21,154 nucleotides of DNA from WYZ-LMO2 sp040514265 (GTDB lineage: Archaea; Halobacteriota; Archaeoglobi; Archaeoglobales; Archaeoglobaceae), in NCBI GenBank assembly GCA_040514265.1, contig JBEVCD010000040.1, positions 1 to 21,154 on the forward strand, given 5' to 3'. This document shows positions 1 through 5,632 of the stretch, one piece after another. Numbering within the stretch: the stretch's first letter is position 1; every line of letters starts with the position of its first letter. The translations under genes were made by a program, and so were the position numbers. A model generated the notes under the pieces. That model saw only the letters and a list, made by a program, of their open reading frames with translations, was not told the origin of the DNA and did not search any database.

Positions 1-73
1 TGCGGCCGCCGGGATTCGAACCCGGGCAACGGGCTCGGGAGGCCCGTGTCCTGCCAGGCTAGACTACGACCGC
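1..73 (-). tRNA. tRNA-Gly (anticodon CCC)
   Basis: The minus strand folds into a complete 73-nt cloverleaf. The 7-bp acceptor (GCGGUCG with CGGCCGC, one U-G pair) ends in discriminator A. The 4-bp D stem is GUCU/GGAC. The 5-bp anticodon stem CGGGC/GCCCG carries the loop CUCCCGA, so the anticodon is CCC. The 5-bp T stem CCGGG/CCCGG carries UUCGAAU. No intron is present. CCA would lie beyond the window edge and cannot be judged. It lies 53 nt downstream of the SRP RNA on the same strand and may be co-transcribed or use its own box A at 95-104. Confidence 0.97.
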
Positions 74-94
74 TCACTGTTTCTTGATTCGCTG

Positions 95-104
95 CAAGAT
101 AAAC
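95..104 (-). promoter_or_regulatory. Possible TATA box of the tRNA-Gly gene
   Basis: On the minus strand CGTTTATCTT is centred about 27 nt upstream of the mature tRNA 5' end, the usual archaeal box A distance. A second AT element, TTTATAAA at 118-125, is nearer the 3' end of the SRP RNA and about 48 nt from the tRNA, so it is a weaker candidate. Confidence 0.4.
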
Positions 105-126
105 GTTTCGCTCGGGGTTTATAAAT

Positions 127-435
127 GGTGGGCACGCCTCGGGTCGATCCGCCTATCGAGCGGCTTGAAGCTCCGCGCGCCTCCTCTCCGTACCCCCGAG
201 AGCGCCGAACGTCCGGGGTTAGCCTGCTCCCTTCCGGGCCTGGGCCGGTTCCCCCGGCAAATGCGGGTGACATTCCCTCCGGAAAGCCACCCGCAACCGT
301 CGACCCCTCGGGACGGAGACTCTACGGCGCACGGAACCGCTGCCGCCCGTTCAGCGGACCTTCCCTCGGCTTCGGCCCCCGCATATCGACGGTTTCGGGT
401 TACAGGGGACGCCGAACCCCCCGGCCTAGCCCACC
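127..435 (-). ncRNA. ffs: Archaeal signal recognition particle RNA (7S RNA)
   Basis: The minus strand holds a roughly 309-nt RNA whose ends pair perfectly (5' GGUGGGC at 435 down to 429, 3' GCCCACC at 133 down to 127), as in archaeal SRP RNA helix 1. The universal helix 8 core is present near 213-247 (GCCCGGAAGGGAGCAGGC with its GGAA tetraloop). The helix 6 hairpin, bound by SRP19, is near 262-290 with a GGAG tetraloop. The 5' region contains the UGUAACC and helix 3/4 loop elements typical of archaea. Length and order match the family. The RNA acts in the cytoplasm as scaffold for SRP54 and SRP19 in targeting membrane and secreted proteins. SRP54 is encoded about 5.5 kb away. Ends are set by pairing and may be off by a few nucleotides. 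Confidence 0.95.
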
Positions 436-456
436 GAATAACTGTATCGGCTCCGC

Positions 457-465
457 TAATTAAAC
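457..465 (-). promoter_or_regulatory. Probable TATA box of the SRP RNA gene
   Basis: On the minus strand GGTTTAATTAG is centred about 25 nt upstream of the predicted SRP RNA 5' end at 435. The element overlaps the TAA stop codon (460-462) of the upstream Cys-cluster gene, so promoter and coding end share bases. Confidence 0.5.
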
Positions 466-924
466 CTTCCCCCTGAAGCTCAGGTTTTGGAAAACCTTTC
501 TGAGCTCTTCTGCGACTCTTAAAACCTCAGCCAGAGCCGGGCAGTCGAAGTTCACGTCGGTTAAAAGCGGGAAGTTCCTACAGCTTTCCGGGCGGACTTC
601 GTATATGGTGCAGAGTCTGCTCTCCTCGTCGAAGAAGGGGCATCTGACGAAGACGGGCTTTTGAGAGCTCACATCGATTTCAAAATTCACGATGAGGTTT
701 TCCATAACAAGCTTCTTTTCGACCGGAAGGTAAACGCAGCGGCTGATTTCTTCGCAGCACTTTCCGCATCTCCGACACTCGAATGGGATCAGAACTTCGA
801 CGCCGTCTCCGACGAAGCGCGCATAGCTCAGCGCGTTGCCAGAACTTTCAGCGCCTCCACACTCTTTATTCTGCTCTCCCCCTCCAGAATTACGGTATCC
901 CCCTTTACCTTCCCAACCTCGCAT
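460..924 (-). CDS. YkgJ-type (UPF0153) Cys-cluster Zn/Fe-binding protein
   Basis: The protein carries a CxxCxxCC cluster (C50, C53, C56, C57 counted from the ATG at 924), a further Cys, then C-x-I-Y-x-x-R-P-x-x-C-R-x-F-P, the hallmark of the YkgJ/UPF0153 putative zinc- or iron-binding family. The exact role of the family is not established. The first ~33 residues are Gly/Ser-rich, overlap the 3' end of the upstream gene in another frame, and look unlike the family. The protein proper probably begins near residue 40. No ATG, GTG or TTG lies in frame between the upstream stop (828) and the Cys cluster, so the start is uncertain: either ATG 924 with a 97-nt overlap or a non-standard start near 800-815. 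It is the last coding gene of the 2224-460 operon and its stop overlaps the SRP RNA promoter. Confidence 0.75.
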   Translation of the reverse strand: MRGWEGKGGYRNSGGGEQNKECGGAESSGNALSYARFVGDGVEVLIPFECRRCGKCCEEISRCVYLPVEKKLVMENLIVNFEIDVSSQKPVFVRCPFFDEESRLCTIYEVRPESCRNFPLLTDVNFDCPALAEVLRVAEELRKVFQNLSFRGKV

Positions 925-1220
925 CCCCTCGAAATCCTCACGACCTTACCTATAACTTCATCGCCCCTGCAATCGTGCTGCAGCAGGACACTTTCACCTT
1001 CAAGCCTCTCGAACCTCGTCCTCGCCCCCAGAACGATTTCTCTGGCTTTGACGAACCTTACGGTGCAGGATTTCCCGACGTAGGCAGATTTCGCCTCTAT
1101 TCCTCCGAGGATCGCGCTGCTGATGCCGACTACGACATCGCCGTCGAACCTTATCCAGCCGTCGACGACGCTCCTCCTCTTTACTACAAGCAGCCTTTTC
1201 TCCCTATCGACGACGATCAC
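828..1220 (-). CDS. Probable beta-solenoid protein, bactofilin-like (inferred)
   Basis: This 130-residue protein begins with GTG and overlaps the upstream PUA gene by 17 nt. I did not recognise it by name. From about residue 20 it shows repeating segments of about 16 residues with the same hydrophobic rhythm: they start near IEAKSAYVG, VKAREIVLG, LEGESVLLQ and VKGDTVILE, each opening V/I/L-x-[A/G/R] and carrying a V-x-L pair 4-5 residues later. Such rungs are typical of right-handed beta-helices, and the spacing and the 'VKGD' style resemble bactofilins (COG1664), which polymerise into non-nucleotide filaments. It has no signal peptide or membrane segment. Alternative: a small beta-barrel or OB-type protein. 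The fold is an inference from pattern alone. Confidence 0.7.
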   Translation of the reverse strand: MIVVDREKRLLVVKRRSVVDGWIRFDGDVVVGISSAILGGIEAKSAYVGKSCTVRFVKAREIVLGARTRFERLEGESVLLQHDCRGDEVIGKVVRISRGCEVGKVKGDTVILEGESRIKSVEALKVLATR

Positions 1221-1677
1221 GCCCGACCCCCTGTCTGACTCTGACAGCTACACCCCTCTGCATTTCGATCATCTCGAAAGCAGAGAGCACAGCAACGCCG
1301 GTTGCTAGCAGCTCGTCCTTCGTGTTCACGACAAGAACCTCGTCGTTAGCCCTGATGTTCTCATCGACCTCGACGACGTGCTTCGCGAAGACACTTTTGC
1401 CCTCGGCTACGAAGTCCGAAACCTCGTCCATGACGACCACGCGCAGCCTCGGATATGGGAAGTGTCTGTGCAATCTCCTGGCTCCTTCCACGCTCAGCGT
1501 TAGCCATCCGGTGTCAGCTTTCAGCGTGGCTATCCTCACACCCCCGTCTATCACCTGCCTGACCTTTCCGGTCGTGGAGAGCAGAAACTTGCAGCTTTCC
1601 GGGAACAGAGCCCTCCCGGCTCCTCTGCCGAACTGGTAGTCTGCTATGACCCTGACGAGTCGCAGGTTATCTACCAT
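1204..1677 (-). CDS. PUA-domain protein, putative RNA-binding
   Basis: A 157-residue protein. Residues about 70-150 resemble a PUA domain: a 'YPRLRVVVMDEVSDFVAEGKSVFAKHV' style opening (MDEV..FVAEGKSVF) followed by the 'NDEVLVVNTKDELLATGVAVLS' strand pair seen in archaeal tRNA-guanine transglycosylase and pseudouridine synthase C-termini. The N-terminal ~65 residues (GAGRALFPE..) resemble the pre-PUA module of stand-alone archaeal PUA proteins. The likely role is binding RNA, perhaps tRNA or rRNA, but no substrate can be read from sequence. The start overlaps the end of the upstream gene by 11 nt, behind a purine-rich GGAGGGAGAGAAGG that can serve as ribosome binding site. The last ~10 residues are Arg-rich and overlap the next gene. 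Confidence 0.8.
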   Translation of the reverse strand: MVDNLRLVRVIADYQFGRGAGRALFPESCKFLLSTTGKVRQVIDGGVRIATLKADTGWLTLSVEGARRLHRHFPYPRLRVVVMDEVSDFVAEGKSVFAKHVVEVDENIRANDEVLVVNTKDELLATGVAVLSAFEMIEMQRGVAVRVRQGVGRDRRR

Positions 1678-2224
1678 ACCTTCTCTCCCTCCTCTGGTAG
1701 TCGCGCAGCATGCGTAGGAAATCGACGTAGCGGAAGTGCTTCCAGTCCGTGTCGGCGAAGTAGAGCTCGCTATATATGCTCTGCCATATCAGAAATTCTG
1801 GCAAATCGTTTCCGACCTTCAGTATCATGTCCGGTTGCGATCTGACTGCAAGATATTTTTCGAGGGTTCTCTCGTCAACAGCTTCCGGATCGATCCTGCC
1901 GTTTAAGACATCTTCGGCGAGCTTCTTTATCGCGTTCGTTATCTCCTTCCGCCCGTCGAAGCCGGCGATTAGGTTCACGGTTACGCTTCCCTCCCCGACC
2001 TCCTTTACGACGCCATCTTTTACGATCCTCAGCTTGAAGTTTCTCGCCTCAACTTCAGCTTCACCCCTCAGGCAGAGCGTGATTTCCCTTATTCCGAACC
2101 TCCTGCACCACTCAACGAACTGCTCGAACTTTTCTTCCGAGAAGGAGTCCGAGACTATCATCAGATGCTCGGGAACCTTCTTTATCTCCCTTTCGAGCTT
2201 CCTGATGTAAATTTTCATCAGCAT
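1667..2224 (-). CDS. Short cis-prenyltransferase (UppS)-like protein, probably not catalytic alone
   Basis: The last ~75 residues clearly match undecaprenyl diphosphate synthase: 'RSQPDMILKVGNDLPEFL' followed by W-Q-x-x-Y-S-E-L-Y-F, then D-T-D-W and F-L-R-x-L-R-D-Y-Q-R-R-E-R-R-Y-G. Full-length enzymes are about 240-270 residues; this is 185. The N-terminal H-x-M-D-G-N-x-R-W motif with the catalytic Asp is absent, and the two diphosphate-binding Arg of the usual R-T-G-G-E-x-R-x-S region appear as Lys (in LKVGN) and a non-basic residue. It may be an accessory subunit of a heteromeric cis-prenyltransferase, like eukaryotic NgBR/Nus1, or a diverged enzyme. A second Met two codons in (2218) is an alternative start. 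First gene of the minus-strand operon; divergent from a DUF92 gene. Confidence 0.85.
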   Translation of the reverse strand: MLMKIYIRKLEREIKKVPEHLMIVSDSFSEEKFEQFVEWCRRFGIREITLCLRGEAEVEARNFKLRIVKDGVVKEVGEGSVTVNLIAGFDGRKEITNAIKKLAEDVLNGRIDPEAVDERTLEKYLAVRSQPDMILKVGNDLPEFLIWQSIYSELYFADTDWKHFRYVDFLRMLRDYQRRERRYGR

Positions 2225-2230
2225 CTACAA

Positions 2231-2241
2231 GCTTTAAATTC
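2231..2241 (+). promoter_or_regulatory. TATA box of the DUF92 gene
   Basis: GCTTTAAATTC is centred about 28 bp upstream of the ATG at 2264, implying a leaderless mRNA. The minus-strand gene starting at 2224 likely uses a separate box near 2249-2257 (CGTTAAAGT on the minus strand, about 29 bp away), so the two divergent promoters interleave. Confidence 0.5.
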
Positions 2242-2263
2242 AAGGAATACTTTAACGTTTTCA

Positions 2264-3424
2264 ATGCTTCAACCGCTGGTGGCAGCGATCGCACTGGCAG
2301 CCATTCCGCTCGACGAGGGGATATCCTTCGTCTTCCTCGTGGCGCTGACGATCTCCTACGCGAGGAAGGATAATCGGTTGAACTTTTCGGAAGAGAGGTG
2401 GATAAACTACCTCTTCACCTCGTGCGTGCTCGGTTCAGCGGCATTCGCGGTGCCGAAGGAGGTCGTATACGCTGCGGTGTTCGCGTCCCTCGCACACGAC
2501 GTACGCGGAGGCTTGCTGAGGAACCTCGCAGCCTACTTTACTCTCGGCTTTGCGTATCTCAGCATCGCGAACTTCGCGAGCCTCGCCGACAGGGTGTTCG
2601 TAGCTATTTCCGGTGCGATGGCAGCATCGCTGGTCGAGAGCATAGAAACGAGGGCTGACAAGAGGGTAGCGACGCTTTTAGCCCTCGCGACGGCTTACGA
2701 GGTGTTCAGCGTATACCTCCCGAGAACCTCTCTCGAAGAGCTCACGTTCGCACTTGCGGTTTCCGCGATCGTAAGCTATGCAGCCATGAAAGCCGGCGTC
2801 GCCGACAAAAGCGGACTGTTAGCAGCTATGCTCGCTTGCACGATCGTCTTACTATTCTCGGACATCAGACACTTCGTGCTCCTGCTCCTCTTCTTCGCCT
2901 TGGGCTCTGCGATAACGAAGTACAAGTACGACGTAAAGCTGCAGAGAGGAATAGCCGAGCAAGCCGGGGGAGCGAGGGGTTACGCAAACGTTCTGGGCAA
3001 CAGTCTTCCAGCCCTCTTCTTTGCGATGAACAGTAGCTACGGCTTCACACCAGCCTTCGTCGCGAGCGTCGCGACGGCTCTCGCAGACACTATGGCGAGC
3101 GAGGTCGGCAAAACCGCCGACAACGTTTACCTAATAACGAACCTGAAACCCGTGAAGCCCGGGGAGAGCGGAGGAGTTTCAGCGATAGGAGAGCTGGCAG
3201 CCCTCGCCGGATGCGCGCTGACAGCCGTTACGGCTTACGCTCTCGGAATGGTTGATTTAGTCGAGGCTTTGGCTGTAGTCGCTTCGAGCTTCGTAGGAGT
3301 CCACGTTGACAGTTTACTCGGGGCTACGCTGGAGAAGAAAGGTTACTTGACGAACTCGGGCGTTAACCTGCTCGGAACCCTATCTGGCGGGTTGCTTTGC
3401 TTCGCTCTCACGACGCTCACGTAG
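2264..3424 (+). CDS. DUF92 integral membrane protein (VTE6/TMEM19-like)
   Basis: A hydrophobic 386-residue protein with about ten predicted membrane segments. Its C-terminal half is the DUF92 signature: G-x-A-x-T-K-Y-K-Y near residue 215-225, 'EQAGGARGYANVLGN', A-D-T-M-A-S-E-V-G-K near 273-283, K-P-G-E-S-G-G-V-S, 'VGVHVDSLLGATLE' and a closing 'TNSGVNLLGTLSGG'. The family includes plant VTE6, a phytyl-phosphate kinase, so a prenyl-phosphate kinase role is possible; the archaeal substrate is not known from sequence. The frame is open back to 2165, but ATG 2264 is preferred because a TATA box lies 28 bp upstream and the 33 extra residues overlap the divergent gene. It faces a cis-prenyltransferase-like gene. 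Its 3' end overlaps the convergent neighbour by 82 bp. Confidence 0.9.
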   Translation: MLQPLVAAIALAAIPLDEGISFVFLVALTISYARKDNRLNFSEERWINYLFTSCVLGSAAFAVPKEVVYAAVFASLAHDVRGGLLRNLAAYFTLGFAYLSIANFASLADRVFVAISGAMAASLVESIETRADKRVATLLALATAYEVFSVYLPRTSLEELTFALAVSAIVSYAAMKAGVADKSGLLAAMLACTIVLLFSDIRHFVLLLLFFALGSAITKYKYDVKLQRGIAEQAGGARGYANVLGNSLPALFFAMNSSYGFTPAFVASVATALADTMASEVGKTADNVYLITNLKPVKPGESGGVSAIGELAALAGCALTAVTAYALGMVDLVEALAVVASSFVGVHVDSLLGATLEKKGYLTNSGVNLLGTLSGGLLCFALTTLT

Positions 3425-3723
3425 TAATCTTGAAAGGCGACGATTCTGATCAGCTCCCCGAAGGGTGGTATGCTGTTTACTGCTACGACATAGTCGCACT
3501 CGATATCTTCCCACCACTCCGAAAAAACCGCTACGTCTGCTCTCAGTTTTGGCGATCCGACCACAACACCCACGTTCTTCAGATTTAGAAGTTCTTTCCT
3601 TACGTCTTCGAAGCTCCTGAATACCGCGTAAACCTTCTTGAATTCCTTAGCCAGCTCCTCCGCGAACCTTCCGCCGAAGTCCACCGCAACGTTCTTCGGC
3701 AGCCCTTTCAGCGCCTCGATCAT
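3343..3723 (-). CDS. Hypothetical protein, small Rossmann-like
   Basis: I do not recognise this 126-residue protein. It has alternating short strands and helices (AVDFGGRFAEELAKEF, KKVYAVFRSFEDV, VGVVVGSP, CDYVVAVNSIPPFGELIRIV), suggesting a small alpha/beta fold with a Gly-containing first loop. It resembles in outline, but not clearly in sequence, UPF0146 proteins such as the one at 17825-18199. Its ATG overlaps the stop of the upstream gene by 4 nt (ATGA), so the two are very likely translated together. Its last 27 codons are antisense to the end of the DUF92 gene. The Pro/Arg-rich tail (PPDRVPSRL) lies in this overlap. Confidence 0.75.
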   Translation of the reverse strand: MIEALKGLPKNVAVDFGGRFAEELAKEFKKVYAVFRSFEDVRKELLNLKNVGVVVGSPKLRADVAVFSEWWEDIECDYVVAVNSIPPFGELIRIVAFQDYYVSVVRAKQSNPPDRVPSRLTPEFVK

Positions 3724-4073
3724 AGCAGCGAATTTAAGAGCTCGCGCAGAGCAAAAAGCTTTTCCTCGTCGCTGAGATATCCGCTCAGTATCGCTCCCTC
3801 GAAGTTCCCGAACTCCCTCAGCACCTTTTCGGCGTGTGCCCTGCTGACCATCATGCTTTCGAAACTCTCAACGGACGTGACGAGGAACATTACGAGTCTG
3901 CATCCTGCCACCCTAAGATCGAGCACCCTCTCGTCCGTGAGCTCGGCTGTGACGAGAACGAAGTCGTAGCAAGAGTAATCGATGTCTTCCGGTGAGAAAA
4001 ACACGTCCGCTTCGAACTCCTCGGAAATACGCTCGGCGAGCTTTTCCAGTCCAAGAGCGAGCACGGCAAACAT
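3720..4073 (-). CDS. Hypothetical protein, alpha/beta
   Basis: Unrecognised protein of 117 residues (119 if ATG 4079 is used). It begins with a hydrophobic strand (MFAVLALGLEKLAERI), followed by 'ADVFFSPEDIDYSCYDFVLVTAELTDERVL', 'CRLVMFLVTSV' and a C-terminal helix, a pattern compatible with a receiver- or flavodoxin-sized alpha/beta fold but lacking a recognisable motif. ATG 4073 is preferred because a TATA-like GCTTAATGTT on the minus strand is centred about 27 bp upstream. It is coupled to the gene at 3343-3723 by a 4-nt overlap, and divergent from deoxyhypusine synthase with interleaved promoters. Nothing in the pair gives a function. Confidence 0.72.
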   Translation of the reverse strand: MFAVLALGLEKLAERISEEFEADVFFSPEDIDYSCYDFVLVTAELTDERVLDLRVAGCRLVMFLVTSVESFESMMVSRAHAEKVLREFGNFEGAILSGYLSDEEKLFALRELLNSLL

Positions 4074-4112
4074 ATACACACTGGACTCAGCGGAACATTA
4101 AGCTTTCGCGAA

Positions 4113-4121
4113 GCTTTTTAG
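4113..4121 (+). promoter_or_regulatory. TATA-like box of deoxyhypusine synthase
   Basis: GCTTTTTAG is centred about 25 bp upstream of the ATG at 4142, consistent with a leaderless transcript. Confidence 0.5.
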
Positions 4122-4141
4122 TTGCCCGCCGACCGGTTTGC

Positions 4142-5029
4142 ATGCGCGTCGTGAGCCCGGAGATAAAGAAGGGCATGAAGGTCGCGGAGCTGATCGATCA
4201 GTTCGCCTTCACAGCTTTTAACGCGAGAAGGCTTGCGGAAGCTGCGAAAATTTGCGCCGAGATGGTTCGCAGCGGCGCCACGATTTTCCTCACGCTCGCC
4301 GGCGCGATGATCCCGGCCGGGATGAGGAACGTTGTAAAGGGCTTCGTGGAGAACTTCGCCTCGGTCGTCGTCACCACCGGAGCCAACGTCGTCCACGAGA
4401 TCGCGGAAGCTCTCGGTTACAGCCACGAGATGACCTCGCCATACGTCAACGACGAGGAGCTCGCGGAAACGAGTTCGAACAGAATTTACGACGTTCTCAT
4501 AGACACGGCGGCGTTCGAAGCCGTAGAGAACTTGATCGCCCGCATCGTTTCCGAGGCGAAGGGGAGAGAGGGGAGTTACGAGTTCCTCTGGCGTGTAGGC
4601 AGCAAACTCGAAGATTCCTTCCTGAGAGTCGCTGCGGACAAGAAGCTGCCAGTTGTTAGCCCAACGCTCCACGACTCCGTGATAGGGCTGCACCTCAGCG
4701 TTTACGCCCGGGATTACTGCATAGACTACACGAAAGACATCAAGCTCCTCGTCGACATGTGCTTCGAGTCTGAGAAGAGTGGTGTGATAATAGTCGGAGG
4801 GGGTGTGCCGAAGAACTTCGCCCTTCAATCTATGCTCCTTGCCGAAGGGTTCGACTACGCGGTGCAGATAACAACCGATTCCCCGCAATTCGGCGGACTC
4901 AGTGGGGCTACGCTTGAGGAGGCGAAGAGCTGGTGCAAGTTGAAAAAGGGTGCGAAAGCCGTAACTGTTTACTGCGACGCGACCATAGCACTCCCGCTGA
5001 TCTACCTGTACCTACTTGAAGTCGTTTAA
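4142..5029 (+). CDS. dys: Deoxyhypusine synthase
   Basis: This 295-residue protein matches the deoxyhypusine synthase family, which uses NAD and spermidine to modify a lysine of translation factor aIF5A. Visible family motifs are the N-terminal 'FNARRLAEAAKI', 'LTLAGAMIPAGMRN', T-T-G-A-N-V-V-H-E, 'SPTLHDSVIGL', I-I-V-G-G-G-V-P-K-N (residues ~216-225) and 'QITTDSPQFGGLSGATLEEAKSW'. By comparison with the human enzyme as I remember it, Lys266 in SWCKL aligns with catalytic Lys329, while human His288 corresponds to Asn225 and Asp316 to Leu. Archaeal forms often vary here, so a related polyamine reaction cannot be excluded. ATG 4142 is chosen over an open frame back to 3992 because the extension is antisense to the divergent gene and a TATA box lies 25 bp upstream. 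The 3' end overlaps rnhB by 18 bp. Confidence 0.88.
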   Translation: MRVVSPEIKKGMKVAELIDQFAFTAFNARRLAEAAKICAEMVRSGATIFLTLAGAMIPAGMRNVVKGFVENFASVVVTTGANVVHEIAEALGYSHEMTSPYVNDEELAETSSNRIYDVLIDTAAFEAVENLIARIVSEAKGREGSYEFLWRVGSKLEDSFLRVAADKKLPVVSPTLHDSVIGLHLSVYARDYCIDYTKDIKLLVDMCFESEKSGVIIVGGGVPKNFALQSMLLAEGFDYAVQITTDSPQFGGLSGATLEEAKSWCKLKKGAKAVTVYCDATIALPLIYLYLLEVV

Positions 5030-5632
5030 ACTCGTCTGAGAGACTTTCGAGACCGTTTTCCACTTCCTCCTGACGATCGGCGGAAGTCTGCCCTCGACGA
5101 TCCACCTGCGTAAGTACTCTCTCGTCTTCGGATCGCTCGCGTAACCGCTGCCGAAGTCGCCGTAGGTTCTGCGGAGCTTCTCTATCTCCCTCTCCCTCTC
5201 CACCTTGGCTACTATCGAAGCCGCTGCAACGACGGCGAACTTGTCCTCAGCCTTATGCTCAGCAACGACCTCGACGCCCGACATCTCTTTCAGCCTGGCT
5301 GCGAATCTCTCCGCAACGACATCGGGACTGTCGACATAGACGATTTCGGGCTTGAGCTTCCTTACGATCTCCGCGCAGCATTCGAGCAGAACCTCGTTTA
5401 TAGTCTTGACGCTCATCCTCTCGTCGAGCTCGTCGGCGTCTACCTTCACGACATGGACTCTCGCAACCTTCCCGATCTCAGCGGCTAGCTCCAGCCTTTT
5501 GTCGTGGCTGAGCTTCTTCGAATCCCTTACGCCGAGCGATTCGAGGACCTTCGCATCATCCACGGCGACGCCGGCAACGACGAGTGGACCGATAACGCAA
5601 CCCTTCCCCGCTTCGTCTATGCCGGCTATCAT
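5012..5632 (-). CDS. rnhB: Ribonuclease HII
   Basis: The enzyme cleaves RNA in RNA/DNA hybrids and 5' of single ribonucleotides in DNA. All four acidic catalytic residues are visible: D6 and E7 in GIDEAGKG, D101 in YVDSP and D130 in HKAEDK. The G-K-G loop (residues 9-11) and the 'FGSGYASDPKTREYL' tyrosine region used for recognising the RNA-DNA junction are present. At 206 residues it matches A. fulgidus RNase HII in length. The extreme C-terminus, Q-T-S-L-N-D-F-K, fits a PCNA-interacting (PIP) box, expected for recruiting the enzyme to the sliding clamp. Its ATG overlaps the srp54 stop (ATGA), so it is the second gene of an srp54-rnhB operon. Confidence 0.97.
   Translation of the reverse strand: MIAGIDEAGKGCVIGPLVVAGVAVDDAKVLESLGVRDSKKLSHDKRLELAAEIGKVARVHVVKVDADELDERMSVKTINEVLLECCAEIVRKLKPEIVYVDSPDVVAERFAARLKEMSGVEVVAEHKAEDKFAVVAAASIVAKVEREREIEKLRRTYGDFGSGYASDPKTREYLRRWIVEGRLPPIVRRKWKTVSKVSQTSLNDFK

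Noticed and set aside
118..125. TTTATAAA as the main tRNA-Gly promoter
   Set aside because: About 48 nt from the tRNA 5' end, too far for a typical archaeal start, and adjacent to the SRP RNA 3' end; the element at 95-104 fits better.
84..476. Open frames on the plus strand across 84-476
   Set aside because: They lie antisense to the SRP RNA, are Pro/Arg/Ser-rich and start at no promoter or ribosome site; the RNA structure explains the sequence.
3343..3723. Idea that this protein is a second UPF0146 member
   Set aside because: Length and strand-helix order are similar to 17825-18199, but the conserved blocks (E-V-G-I-G, S-I-R-P-P) are not present, so I kept it as unknown.
4118..4888. 256-codon minus-strand frame antisense to deoxyhypusine synthase
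   Set aside because: No family motif and no promoter; shadow of a clearly coding gene on the other strand.
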